Origin: Verrucomicrobiaceae bacterium
GTDB lineage: Bacteria > Verrucomicrobiota > Verrucomicrobiia > Verrucomicrobiales > Verrucomicrobiaceae
NCBI GenBank assembly: GCA_016795365.1
Contig: JAEUHN010000004.1
Span: 62,001-126,000 of the forward strand
Direction: 5' to 3'
DNA length: 64,000 bases
The notes beneath the pieces were generated by a model that was given only the letters and a program-made list of their open reading frames with translations, did no database searches and had not been told where the DNA came from. A program made the translations under genes and the position numbers. This document shows positions 9,501 to 17,300 of this stretch, piece after piece; positions within the stretch are counted from its first letter, which is position 1; each line of letters starts with the position of its first letter.

Positions 9501-11107
9501 ACGTTCCCTGTGTTCACCACAGCACTTGTCGTCACTGTCTCGTTCGTATCAGTAACGTCACCATCGCCATTCCAATCCACCCACACACCCATCCTCGCAT
9601 CGGCAACAGCGCTCGTGCGCGTCACTGGAATCGAGATCGATCTCTGGACTCCAGCATAGATGTCGGCGGAGAACACCAGGTCTTCATCATCAGGAGCAGC
9701 ACCATTATTGTCGTCCGCATTGGCGAGCCCAGTGGTGGGATTCGCCGCTTCGCCATCGGTGGCCTGAGTGCCCATGAATAGATTCTGGCTGACGATGTTA
9801 GACGCGGCAGCGAAGACCGGATAATCGCCGAAGTCAGTCGTCGGCATCACCTCGCACAAATACATATCATCCACGGCTATGGGGCCTGTGTTTGTGCCAC
9901 CTGCGAGGACGAGGCTAAGTGAATCGATCTGAGCCGCCGTGGCTCCAGCCTTGATCCCGAACTTGAGTGTGAATCGACGCCAGTTGGGGCGGGTCACACC
10001 GGGATCATTCCATCCGTTGTAGTCGCCTGAGACGAACGAAGTGAGTGGCCCTGTCCAGTTGCTTTGAGTAGCAGAGAAATATTGATACGTCCCCTGGTTC
10101 GGCCCACTGAGGATCTCAATCACAGATGCGGCAGCACCCATATCAAGCAGGAAGCCCGCTGGCGCAGAACTGGCCGTTTCGGCGAACAAGGCAAACTCAT
10201 ACACGCCCCCCGCCTTCAGCTTGGTGCTCCATGTGCCACCGCCAACCGCACGAAGTTCCAGGCAGGAGTTTGTTCCCTCCAACAACACAAAACGACGACC
10301 ATGTCGGGCCTTGATGCTCTCCACCCATGAGACTTTGGCCGCTGCGCCGACCGACAGGACCCTGATTCGATCAATGGGAGCACTGAGCGGGCTGATCCCA
10401 TTGACGTTGCCCACCCATTGCAAGGCATTCGCCCCGGTGCCGAAAGAAGTGCCTGAACCGCTGTAGCCCAGCACAGCGACGGGGACACCTGTAGTATTGG
10501 TAGCCCCATCATACTCGAAGCTGGCGTTGTCCGTCAGCGTATTTGCGTAACAAAGGTCGGGATTGGCAAAGCCGAAGTCGATCGTCATTTCACCATTAGC
10601 GTCGTCACCGTCCACCGCGAGTGCGGGCTCACCATTGGCGATGAGGCTGAAAAGAGGACTTCGCACCGGCGTGCCTGGCCCGCCTGGTTGCAGACCGTTG
10701 TTATCGTTGTTGACCCCATTGTCGGTCGTTACCGGCACGCCACTCGTTCTGAGGTAGTTCGTGGGAGGCGATGGAATGCGCACATAGTAGTTTGTGCCGG
10801 CAGTCACGTTGCTGAACTGGTAGTTACCATTCAGATCCGTGACCACGTCCGCTCCGATCTTTTGATCGTCCCCTGCTCCATTCTCTTCGATCCCATTGGT
10901 TCCAGCCGACCACAGCTGAATAATCACCCCAGGCACACCACTTTCGTTCGTGTCCTTGAGACCATTGTTGTTGGTGTCCACCCACACGAGATTCCCCACG
11001 CGAAGAGTCGCTGACTGCGCGTGGGCTACCCCTCGACAGGTCAGCCATGAGACAAGCGCTATCATCAAAAGCAACCAGGGTTGCTGGACACGAAAGACCG
11101 CTCTCAA
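1..11107 (-). CDS. Giant secreted multi-domain surface protein (gene 1), 3' end outside the window
   Basis: An open frame runs leftward through the window edge with no stop. About 3,700 residues are visible, so the C-terminus is missing. From the N-terminus: signal peptide; SdrD_B (GNLVWVDTNNNG); a ~235-residue domain; GEVED; PIG; a short Cys-rich Ig-like segment; two GEVED; PIG; SdrD_B; a second copy of the ~235-residue domain; two SdrD_B; six PIG plus two SdrD_B (2.49-kb cassette); about seven more PIG, one carrying a long insert; and a propeller-like segment at the edge. About 15 PIG domains are recognisable by a CPxI start, a SLPAGLSL-type core and a DxxGC end. The start is uncertain. I chose TTG at 11107, with a weak AGG seven bases upstream, because it gives a signal peptide with a basic n-region. 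ATG at 11065 is the next choice. The role is inferred: an extracellular adhesin or stalk. It lies about 225 bases downstream of gene 2, same strand, with a similar domain repertoire. Confidence 0.9.
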   Translation of the reverse strand, partial: MRAVFRVQQPWLLLMIALVSWLTCRGVAHAQSATLRVGNLVWVDTNNNGLKDTNESGVPGVIIQLWSAGTNGIEENGAGDDQKIGADVVTDLNGNYQFSNVTAGTNYYVRIPSPPTNYLRTSGVPVTTDNGVNNDNNGLQPGGPGTPVRSPLFSLIANGEPALAVDGDDANGEMTIDFGFANPDLCYANTLTDNASFEYDGATNTTGVPVAVLGYSGSGTSFGTGANALQWVGNVNGISPLSAPIDRIRVLSVGAAAKVSWVESIKARHGRRFVLLEGTNSCLELRAVGGGTWSTKLKAGGVYEFALFAETASSAPAGFLLDMGAAASVIEILSGPNQGTYQYFSATQSNWTGPLTSFVSGDYNGWNDPGVTRPNWRRFTLKFGIKAGATAAQIDSLSLVLAGGTNTGPIAVDDMYLCEVMPTTDFGDYPVFAAASNIVSQNLFMGTQATDGEAANPTTGLANADDNNGAAPDDEDLVFSADIYAGVQRSISIPVTRTSAVADARMGVWVDWNGDGDVTDTNETVTTSAVVNTGNVTVLLQPPPGSEGTRYLRVRVQAGTGNVPFSGSSAAVGEVEDYALTVLACATLNITGPAGYPKGAVGVVYPTQTFTATGGTTPYSWTMSPVIPGLTLNPTTGVLSGTPTTSGTYNVNIQAADPSGCVGSIAITITVQSCPPEQPFALGQNYQLWVDTGIVSAMWFRDTGGGPVPIPGATGLYYTVTQPGTYTWAGFDATGCLVTGCCGVTYSDKDYGDYLVSGTADGVVTDVARAWASVDSRLRMGTHATDADDPSVTPSTTAANADDGRGNDDEDITIPTSVSTGGTGTFAFAVTNTTGQTAYLSVWIDLNNNDSLGDAGERIVDSLSIPTNATAQTLNLPFSIPLNADSSRDHWVRFRLSSVANPPMVGSAGSGEVEDYLMPITPPSDDYGDFASFDDASSRASASLFMGTVATDPEVAAQKNSSATGDDLAGSDDEDALTYGALNAGQSATISVKVTNSSGSPAYLNAWIDYNKNGLADAGEQIMGERTIVSGTVGSSQVINFTLPGTLQQGDVPARFRLTSVSNPGFDGYDGNGEVEDHLLPITCSLLAITPPTLSDGAVNATYTQTFTASNGTEPYTWSVVSGTLPPGLTLNATTGVLGGTPTAPANAQPFTVKVTDSAGCEGVQNYTLTIRSLRVGNQVWVDTNPNGVFDSATESGLSGVQLELWSVGGNGAVDNGAGDDSRFSTVVSGISGTYSFNGVPPGSYYVRIPTAPLFFPAVTAPAVTIDNGINNDSNAIQASSGQPVQSPKITVGLGTEPAPGVDGDDTDGDATIDFGFAESDPCFRIAGNKFDNPSFELSGTNPAAPNGGTLLAMLGYTTGTTGFGANVNAMQWLGGTNGTSLLNQPVTRAVVNVTTTGSKLSWIESAKSRHGKRYLVLDGTDAGISLRASGGGAWSSALMAGNEYEVSVWADNASAANASIAFKLSASASIFQIITGTAPGFYASYTAPQSEFTGTPSPFTASDYNGWTEANANTTQPSWRKFSWRFRVAASATTAQIDTASLTLSSGVASGPVAVDYVSLCSMSASSTLALCGTVWSDRNNNGIQDTGETGLSVVPVTLKGLGIDNVAYTADDPTLAGPQNTTGTGGYSFTGLTPGNYYVVMMPPSGYPQTSGTPVNSDNSVDKDNNGLQPGGRGAQVRSPVINLALGAESIADGDGNPDTDCTVDFGFWSGFSVGNLVWFDANNDGLRGTVAAEPGISSLAVDLMNPGANAAIGGGDDSVVASTTTDANGAYGFQVYVPGTYFVRVSPNSTYQIASSTAISADNGIDNDNNGVQPALAGTAVNSMLISLAAGSEPGGSGTGNAENTIDFGLRSCPTITITPSTLANAVQYQSYTQAMSASGGIAPYTWSLAAGSSALPAGITLDSNTGVLSGMPGAAAVPGTYNLILRAADAKGCAGILPCTLTLQCPTITASPSTIGPATQSSPYTVTFNGSGGTPPYSLSIIGTLPDGLSFNATTRTLSGTPTGVSAPGSYPITLSIKDALLCSANQGYTLVVGCPTVAIAPTTVPEGVQGDPYSTTLTASGGTAPYTWSVSGTLPAGLALNSETGTTATISGTPTGVESRTVTIRATDKWGCYFDRGFTINVGCPGVTISPPSPLSPVVQFSPITPVTFSAVGGTMPYVWSIDSAAPLPTGLVFNAATATISGTPTAPPATYSFTVRMVDANSCPSSKAYSIEVQCAPININPPTLPPGTVGQSYSQTLSASTVGVSVPPQVYSWSLLSGALPAGLTLSSSGVISGTPSVATTSTITVKVTNQDGCFATKTYSFSTNCPSISITPAVLPDAYVNGAYSQTLTATGGSLPYNWQIISGTLPAGIAFSNGSGAFSGTATSVSSNAITVKVTDGFGCVATVNYVLNVRSMGIGNLVWDDCNNNGIRDAGESGIPGVSVSLYRESGNNTRDALDTLVSTQSTTAAGAYAFASIPPGTYYVKVVPPLTHATTSGSPVLLDNRIDSDNNGEQPGGLNSAIYSPMIGLSPTLEPTTDGDNDANTDWTVDFGLWTGVQVGNLVWSDDDNNGSKNGAEVGLPNVTVELMNPGADDAIGGTGADADAVVQTTTTDLNGGYGFKVYSTGRYFVRVTPPSGQQLPSTTSGGDNGVDGDNNGTQPGGVTTPIYSPVINLQACLEPGTAGTTNVENTIDFGIRGCPTITVAPSSLASATQYQAYTQTLTASGGAAPYTWTLTNGTLPPGLTLSVATSTTATISGTPNSSANISTYNFTLQATDSQGCSQIQSMAITVNCPVITIDQSTLPHSVQYVPYSTTLTASTTGTTGVTYTWSLQSGSLPSGLTLSSGGVISGTPNSTAVPGTFNFTVKATDPAGCFGTKALSLVLECPPITISGSLGDGIQDGPYSQLLTASGGTAPYTWSIVLGSLNPGLSLASASSTTSTVSGTPTVVGSSAFTIRATDKNGCIGERLFTVNVSCAGITIDPPSPLNTVMQYAAMTPVTFVATGGRSPYVWSLDAGSTLPAGLSLSSGGVLTGTPTATPGTYMFTVKVVDASSCVSIKGYSLEITCPPLSMALKGPSLPIQWNSITRQTIVGSPNATYGLGQYRATGTADGKTFTADFYALYGVSNGLVPTVAGQSVSFTMGEQSAGTALDTLMDFALTGPASGYEYRGLSATLNATKTGSTFQAVEVTTVGVNNTVINTADFVNSGTDRFRRVPLTADGSNAATTVVGFSDPTSSLVASVNASGYTAVGSSLSSILTGSTTQPVPIVGSAYAAQIVAQGGTAPYTFAAAGLLPPGLSMNSSGAITGTPTAAGTYAFTVNATDKNNCTGAQVITMTTECPVITISPPSPLPVAVQYAPYTGPNLSASGGTTPYSWSIFSGALPTGLTINATTGVISGTTTATPGTYTFVVRATDRWSCTGDASYSMTVGCPQINISPASLPGATQLLPYSQTLTASGGTAPYTFSVTAGALPSGISLASTTGIVSGTPTLVESQTFTVRATDANNCTGELAYTLVVSCSFFPLQDGVAVVTMSGASRPGSAVDATTGLVKPTTLSFGSASQYAMGIVDTRPRPAAGPLNWTPSMYFGPAGNEWTTQQLGHVFGTAIDRDGNIYVAASSSYSGAIITSPAVVPTGLFPYGALGGGAGSLAAAGAIYKIDKNTGLASVFATLPQQAYYPAFDSTAVGTLTIGGIDYSFAHPVTRTGPGLGAVTYDQ
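1370..1930 (-). other. Unclassified ~190-residue domain inserted in a PIG repeat of gene 1
   Basis: A PIG domain begins normally (CPPLSM near 1945), then is interrupted by about 190 residues. It resumes at VGSAYAAQIVAQGGTAPYTF near 1350 and completes the normal PIG pattern. The insert contains YGLGQYRATGTADG, FTADFYALYGVSNG and a TVGVNNTVINTADFVNSG segment. It looks all-beta, without Cys. I do not recognise the family. It resembles secreted beta-sandwich domains in style only. Confidence 0.55.
3051..5541 (-). repeat. 2.49-kb PIG6-SdrD2 cassette, copy in gene 1
   Basis: Six PIG domains followed by two SdrD_B-like domains, ending where the next PIG (CPTITVAPSSLASATQY) starts. The order is diagnostic: a QYQSYTQ-type PIG, a SIKDALLC-ended PIG, an EGVQGDPYSTTL type, a type with a SID-AAPLPTGL core, a VGVSVPPQVYSW type, and a short YVNGAYSQTL type leading into SMGIGNLVWDDCNNNG. 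Two gene 3 segments (41431-43922 and 45331-47803) have the same order and nearly the same length. About 2,490 bases separate the first Cys codon here from that of the next cassette. Confidence 0.75.
6415..7145 (-). repeat. Recurrent ~235-residue domain, second copy in gene 1
   Basis: Follows an SdrD_B domain and starts at DPCFRIAGNKFDNPSFE. Landmarks shared with the other copies are LGYTTGTTGFG, NAMQWLGGTNG, WIESAKSRHGKRYLVLDGT, GGGAWSSAL, DYNGWTEAN, PSWRKFSWRF, ATTAQIDTASLTL and GPVAVDYVSLC. It looks like a galactose-binding-like beta-sandwich (CBM or MAM style). I cannot name a family. The Cys at each end probably pairs (inference). Confidence 0.7.
9848..10555 (-). repeat. Recurrent ~235-residue domain, first copy in gene 1
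   Basis: Directly after the first SdrD_B unit of gene 1. Starts DLCYANTLTDNASFE and shares the landmarks VLGYSGSGTSFG, ALQWVGNVNGISP, WVESIKARHGRRFVLLEGTN, CLELRAVGGGTWS, DYNGWND, PNWRRFTLKF, ATAAQIDSLSLVLAGG and GPIAVDDMYLCE. A GEVED domain follows. Probably a carbohydrate- or surface-binding beta-sandwich (inference from its layout and from neighbours of known binding type). Confidence 0.7.
11018..11107 (-). other. Predicted Sec signal peptide of gene 1
   Basis: Reading from the TTG at 11107, the first 30 residues have Arg at 2 and 6, a hydrophobic stretch (PWLLLMIALVSWL) and a VAHA end before QSATL. This fits a signal peptidase I site (AHA|QS). Starting at the ATG at 11065 would leave only the hydrophobic part without basic residues. 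This is a prediction from composition, not a computed score. Confidence 0.65.
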
Positions 11108-11121
11108 ATCATCGCCTGACT

Positions 11122-11143
11122 TGCTTCCACGAGAAAGGAAGCA
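11122..11143 (-). other. Perfect 7-bp hairpin in the gene 1 leader
   Basis: Minus-strand arms TGCTTCC and GGAAGCA with an 8-base loop. It ends 14 bases before the TTG at 11107. It could influence translation start, or it may be chance. No T-run follows, so a terminator is unlikely. Confidence 0.35.
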
Positions 11144-11229
11144 GCTGTTTGATGAAGAGTTCACTGGTGAATTTGATGTTGGGTGGTTCCTCACAAGAAC
11201 AGCCGTATTCAATAAATATGGATTTTATA

Positions 11230-11259
11230 ACTTTAACATCCAATCAACGGCGCTTTCAA
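11230..11259 (-). promoter_or_regulatory. Weak candidate sigma70-like promoter for gene 1
   Basis: TTGAAA at 11259-11254, then 18 bases, then TAAAGT at 11235-11230 (four of six matches to the -10 consensus), inside the AT-rich spacer. The -35 hexamer is the same as the one proposed upstream of gene 2. Weak evidence. Confidence 0.25.
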
Positions 11260-11333
11260 CCCCCATATTGTATTTTTTGTATTTGTTAAACATTTTAGGT
11301 GAAATCCAGAATCCACCCCAACACACAACGCCA

Positions 11334-14300
11334 TCATTTCATGAGCTGCAGCCAGACCGCACCACCACGCTGGCTCACCACGAACGCACCGCTGAAGGCT
11401 CCAAAGACGGGCTGATCTGACTCGTCACGACCGCTTTCATCCTGCCAGAACTGCCCGGTCTGCCCACCATCGGTGAAGACCAACGACCTGAACCCGGTGG
11501 CTCCTGCGGTTTCGTCGCCTAGCCACAGATTGATACGATCTGCCCCGGATGCATCTGCAGAAGCGGTGAATCCGCGACTCATTCCTCGATCAGAAGGACT
11601 TGTCGCCACCGGGAGCACAGACCCGATGAGCTGGCTGCCCTTTACCAAAGTCTGGCGGAACTGCCAGCCTCGCACCTCTCCCACCAGCTTGAGCTTTGTA
11701 GTCCCTTGCCGAACCTGCACCAAGACCGCTGCACCAGGGGCGACCACCGTCCTGCCAGCATCCCCAGATGAAGCGGCTCCTTCTTCGATCCACATCGCAC
11801 CGGAAGTCGTGCTCAGCAGCCAGAGCACCCGATAACTCTGACGAGTCGCGTCGAAGATCATGACTCGATCGGCGGTAGCGGCAGACTTGCTGCCATGGAA
11901 TTCCGAAACCGGAAGAAGCGAAGCAATAGTCCAATGCGGACGTAGCACAACCCGGGCTTCCGGGGCCAACGACGCACCATCTGCAAGCACGAGTCCCTCA
12001 GCGGTGCTGGACACCTCATCGACCTCGAATCGCTCACCTGCTTGCTCCCCACCCACCACCTCGACGTAGAATTCATCGCCCGCAGCTAGCATTGAGGCAT
12101 TCGTTCCGCTCATTGCCCCGGCATAAACCTCATTCCTCAACAAGGGCATTGAAAGGGTCTGCTGACCTGCCGCGAGCATCTTCTCAGTCCAGCCAAACAC
12201 CGGCGTCACCGCACTAGCCTCTGGCGTGCCGTTCAAGTCAGCGTCGAGCGTAACCTTCAGCCTCACGAAAGCCGTTGAGACTTTGGCGAAGAGAAGCACC
12301 TCGAATCCATTTTGGTCGGCCTTCACCTGTGGCGAGATGGGCAGGGCACGCCATGTCTTCAGATCGGTGCTGCCTTCGAGCCCATAGCTCACATCAGGAT
12401 GTCCTCCAACAGGACGAACTGCGACGGCGTCCACCGAGCCTGTCGCATTCGATTCGAGCCAGAAGCGAGGCTTGCCTCCCTCCTCTGGGGACGTGCCCAG
12501 GGCGTATTCGAGCAGACTGCTGTAAAGATCGCCGTCCGCATTCTCGCCTGCCTCAGGGTGGCGATCCAGCCACTGCGCGAAAGTGGAAGGTGCCACTGAC
12601 TGCATGAAGTCGATATCTGTCAGAGGTGCCCCTTCCAGCTTCACCGCCGTCGTTTCCAGATTGCCTCCGTCAGTGTCAAAGGTTGCGTGAGCACCGGGAA
12701 GCACCGTCTGGACGACAAGGTAGTCACCTGGAGCAAGGCTGTTGAAAGCATAGCTGCCAGTAGCGTCTGTCACGGTGAGCTCGATGGCTGACGACTCAGC
12801 GGCATCAAGCTTCCCATTGGCGTTGATGTCCTCGTAAATCGCAACTTCAACACCTTGCAGTGGCGACTCCGCACTCGCCGCTTGCACCACCCCCTGCCCG
12901 CTCAAATCTGCCTTCACCGTTCCAGCCAGCGGCGCCGAGTAATTCGGGATAGGATAGAAACCCAGGTCCACGGTGAGATTGCTATCGGGGTCATAACTGT
13001 CGTCCGAAGTATTCGCCTCGCCATTCTCGCCCGTGACATTCGTGGGCTCAGTGCCCACGCCGAGAGTGAAGTTGCCGGTGCGAACACCAGTGGCAATCGG
13101 CTTGCCCGCTGCGAGCGCGTTCTGGTCAGCACCATCGTCGATAGGCGGGACGAGCAGATCGGTGCGCCCGATGGCAGGCTTGGTGCCATAGAGCACACCA
13201 CCCGCCTGGAACTGGTTAGGTGGAACAAAGACAAAGTAGTCACCTGGCAGCACGCAGAAGCCATACAAGCCGCTGCCGTTGGTGGTGGTGGTCTGGACGG
13301 GCGTTGCGGTCAGCGGATCAGCTCCCACACTGAACAGCTGAAGAGTCACGCCATTGACTGGTTGATCCGTCGCGCTGCTGTAGCTGCCATTGTCATCCAC
13401 ATCTTTGAAAACGAGGTTGCCCACACAAACCGTGGCTCGCACGCCGAAGTCGATGGTGAGATCTCCATTGAAGTCATCACTATCAACACCAGTTGCAGGC
13501 TCGCCCTGGTAAGTCAGCGTAACCAACGGGCTGCGCATCGCCGTGCCTGGGCCGCCAGGCTGCAAGGCATTGCTGTCATTGTCCACACCGTTGTCCACTG
13601 TCACTCCATTGAGCGCCACCACACCACGAGTCGGCGGGAGAGTGGGCATCATCACGTAGTAGCCTGTGCCTGGCGTGATGTTGGTGAAGAGATAGTTGCC
13701 GCTGCTGTCGGTCACCACATCGACACCCACCTTGATGTCATCGCCTGCGCCGTTGTCAGCTACGCCATTCGGACCCGCCTGCCACAGCTGCACCGTAAGG
13801 CCCGACATCCCTGTTTCGGCTGCATCCTTCACCCCATCATCGTCTGCATCATACCAAACGAGATTGCCCAGATGCATGCCATAAATCGTGGTTGAGAAGC
13901 TGCGGCTCGTCTTGCAGCCATAGAGGTCGGTAGCCTCCACCGTGAAGTTGTAACTGCCTTCCTGGGTGGGCGTGCCGGCGAGCACACCGGATGTCGCATT
14001 CATCGTGATACCCGTCGGCAGAGCGCCTGAAGTGACGGCCCAGGTGTAAGGAGCCGTGCCACCCGAAGCAGAAAAAGGCGTGTTCGTGTAAGTCTGGCCT
14101 GTCACCCCCACCGGCACCGTTGCGGGTGCCATCGTGATTGTGGGGCAGACAGTTGTGATACTATAAGCCTGGGTGCCAGGGCAGAGGTTCGCATCCAGGG
14201 CCTGAAGCGTGAAATTGTAAGTGCCCGGTGCCGTCGGCACCCCACTGAACTGCACATTGTCCACTGCGGACTGATCAGCCACCACCACGTGCGCCTTGAT

Positions 14301-17300
14301 GAACATCGAGACGGAACTCAGCACATACGACGGGTTGTTATCCGGCAATTCCAATGTGTAAGGCACATCGACCGTCTTCACTTCACCGACTGCCAGTGAG
14401 CCCAAGTCAAAATAGGGGACTTCGGAGGAACTCGTCAGCACACCTGCTGGATACGCTCCAGCACCGTCGCGATCGTAGCTCAATGGCAGGTCTGTGCTGC
14501 CAACTCGCAGGTAGCCCGAGTGCCCAGAGATCAGGCCTGTGACGTCTGCGGGCACTCCATTGTAGGAGGTTGATACGGAGGCGTCATAGCTGCTCGAAGG
14601 TGCACGGAAGCTATGCGTCGCGTTGTCCCAATTCAGCGCAAACACCGAGTTGGCAGCACCGCTGCTAAACGTGAAGCCTCCATAAACGTAACCGATGGCC
14701 AGTTTCACGCCTGACACAGGACTACCGCCATTGTTGGTGACGGATAACCGTGTGGTCAATACCTTCGCGATGCCACCATTTGCAGTGGTGTTGACATCGG
14801 ACACGATGGAACCGGTGAGCGGCATGCTTCCCGTGTCCACAAGGTGGCTTCCCGGTTGCCCCCCTTGCAAAGTCAGTCCCGTCGGCAAGCTGCCTGCGAT
14901 CGTGCCGAACGTATATCCTGGCGTGCCACCGGCGACCGCCACCACCTGACCATACGGGAAGCCAACGTAAGCTGTGGCCAGAGGCGATGCCGGAGAAAAC
15001 GTCAACGGCGGGCAGAGGACCGTCATCGTGTAATTGCGCAAGCCCACACAGCCGGTCAAGTCGAAGGCTCGGACGGTGAAGTTGTAGGTGCGAGGTGCCC
15101 CCGTCACTGGGCCAGTGAGAGCTCCAGTCGAGGCATTAAGGGCGAGGCCATCAGGCATACCATGATTACCTCCATCTTTATCCGCCTCCTGCTTGTTCTG
15201 CACCTCGGTGTCAGTGAGCACACGATTGTAGATCGCCACTTCATCAATGGCACCGCCCCACGCGCTGCCACCGAAGCCAGAACCAATCGTCAACGCTGTA
15301 GTCGAATGATTGACAGGGCCTGCATAGGCAGTGCTGCCAGCCAGCACTCCATCAATGTAGAGGCGTATGGTGCTACCATCGTAACTACCCACCACGTGCA
15401 GCCACTTGCCAGATTGAATGACGGGTGCGTTCGCGCGATTACCCACACCATTGATCCAGAATCCAAAAGTGCCGGAGCCCCCATTGTAACCAAGTCCCCA
15501 GCCATCATTTCTGGCTGCACTTGTGGTCTTCGTCATCAGAACTGAGTCACTGGACGTGCTGCCGCGCCAGAACCAGGCCTCAACGGAGAACTGCGCAGGA
15601 CGCAGCGCAGCCGAGTCTGGAATCGAGATCGCATCGTCAGTGCCGTCGAGAGTCCAGGCCTTGCCTACCTGACCTGTTTGATAAGCCACCCCATTGAGCA
15701 ACGATGCGCTGTTCCCACCAATGGCATCGGTGCCATTGTTCTCTGCCATCCACCAACCAACCATTCCCGATGGAGGCGTCGCACTGGCCGAGAACGCAAA
15801 AGGAGCCGTGCCTCCACTGGTCGTCAGGGACTGCGAGAAGGAGGCATACTGCGTGGCATTCAAAAGTGATGCAGGCGACAAGGTGATCAAGCAGTTGCCA
15901 ATCACCAGCGTGTAGGCCTTCGATCCTGTGCAACCATAGCTGTCCGTCGCCGTGATTGTGAAGCTGTAAGTGCCGGGCAGCGTCGGTGTGCCCGAGAGTG
16001 CTCCGCTCGATGGATTGAACGACATGCCTGGAGGCAGCGCTCCACCGCTCATCATAAACGTCATCGAACCGACACCACCCGATGAGGTGATCGTAGTGCT
16101 CGGATACACTGTGCCATTGGTTCCAGAGGTCAGTGATGCAGGAGTGATCGTGATGGTCGGGCAGGCACGCACGGCGAGGTCAATCGTCGTCTCAGCATTG
16201 CCAGTGCCGACGGTCCCTGGCTCTGTGCAAGCCGCCAATGTGAAGACCGCGCCGTTGATAGGTGTGTTGATCAATCCTGGCTGACTGAAGGCATTGTTGT
16301 CATTGTTGACACCAGTATCGGTAGCCACACGGTTGAGACCAATCACAGGATAGGTCGAGTTCGGCGTGACCTTGAAATAGTAGGTGCCAGCCGTGTAGAG
16401 CTGGAAGCCGAAGGCGCCCAGAGCGTTGGTTGTCGTCGTGCTCACCTCCACATCGTCCCCGTTGTATGCGGTCGCATCCGGGCCACGTGTCATGAGTGAC
16501 ACGGTCAGTCCGCTGACTCCGCTCTCCGTGCCGCTGTCGTAAAGCCCGTTTCCATTGGCATCGTTCCAGACCAGGTCGCCAATGGTGAAGCCGCTCCACA
16601 AACCGAAGTCCACCGTCCAGTCCGAGCTGGCATCGCTGTCACCATCGGTAGTCGGCTCTGCATTGATCGCCAGATCAATCACAGGGCTGAACAAGGCAGC
16701 ACCGAGTGCTGTTTGCGTGCCGTTATTGTCGCTGTCGATGCGATTGTCTAGGATCACCGCTGTGCCACCCGTCATCGGGTAACCAAGGGGCGGAGTCACC
16801 TTAACAAAATACTTCCCTGGCAGCAAGGAAGCGAAGTGATACGCACCTATGCTGCTGGTGGTCGTCGTCTTGACAAGGACATCATCACCCGTGTTGGCCA
16901 AGTTGTCGCCACCTGCGGTGTAAAGCTGGACCGTGACACCCGATAGCCCTGTCTCTGAGGCATCGAGCGTGCCATTGTTATTGCAGTCATTCCACACCAT
17001 GTTGCCAATGCTGCACAACGGCGCTGGCGTGCATGAGCCACGAGTCAGGTCCGCAAGATTCGCTGGCTTGCCCGTTGCGACGGTGTTGAGCACCGCACCA
17101 TTGGCAGGATTGATTTCATAGAAGGCATGCACGGGACCCGCACCATCGACTCCAGCATACAGCTTCCCGTCGGTGCCGAAGGCGAGCCCATTGTAGGCAC
17201 TTGCAGGATTGGCCAGGAAGGTCGCCGCTGGCGCGGGCACCGTCAGGTTGGCCGTGAAGAAGTCGGTTGGCGTGTTGGCTGGAGAGACCAGGGCCACTCC

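Larger units (their letters stand above)
11108..11333 (-). other. Spacer between gene 2 and gene 1
   Basis: An AT-rich stretch of 226 bases with no credible gene; the plus-strand frames across it are shadows. On the minus strand it contains a weak hairpin just after the gene 2 stop (GGTGGA/TTTCACC arms, 11298-11317, includes a G-T pair, no clear T-tract). It also has a possible promoter around 11230-11259 and a perfect 7-bp hairpin (TGCTTCC/GGAAGCA, loop of 8) at 11122-11143, just before the gene 1 start. In the gene 1 frame the last upstream stop (TAA) is near 11225. Confidence 0.7.

Noticed and set aside
11298-11317. Hairpin after the gene 2 stop as a terminator
   Set aside because: Six-pair stem with a G-T pair and no T-run, so not convincing as an intrinsic terminator.
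10950-11420. Plus-strand frames of 156 and 80 codons spanning the gene 2/gene 1 spacer
   Set aside because: They overlap the ends of both genes on the opposite strand and have no domain or ribosome binding site.
12855-13895. 346-codon plus-strand open frame
   Set aside because: It lies antisense to the gene 2 SdrD_B region. The translation is rich in Arg, His and Ser with no domain, as expected for the reverse of a Gly/Asp/Thr-rich repeat protein.
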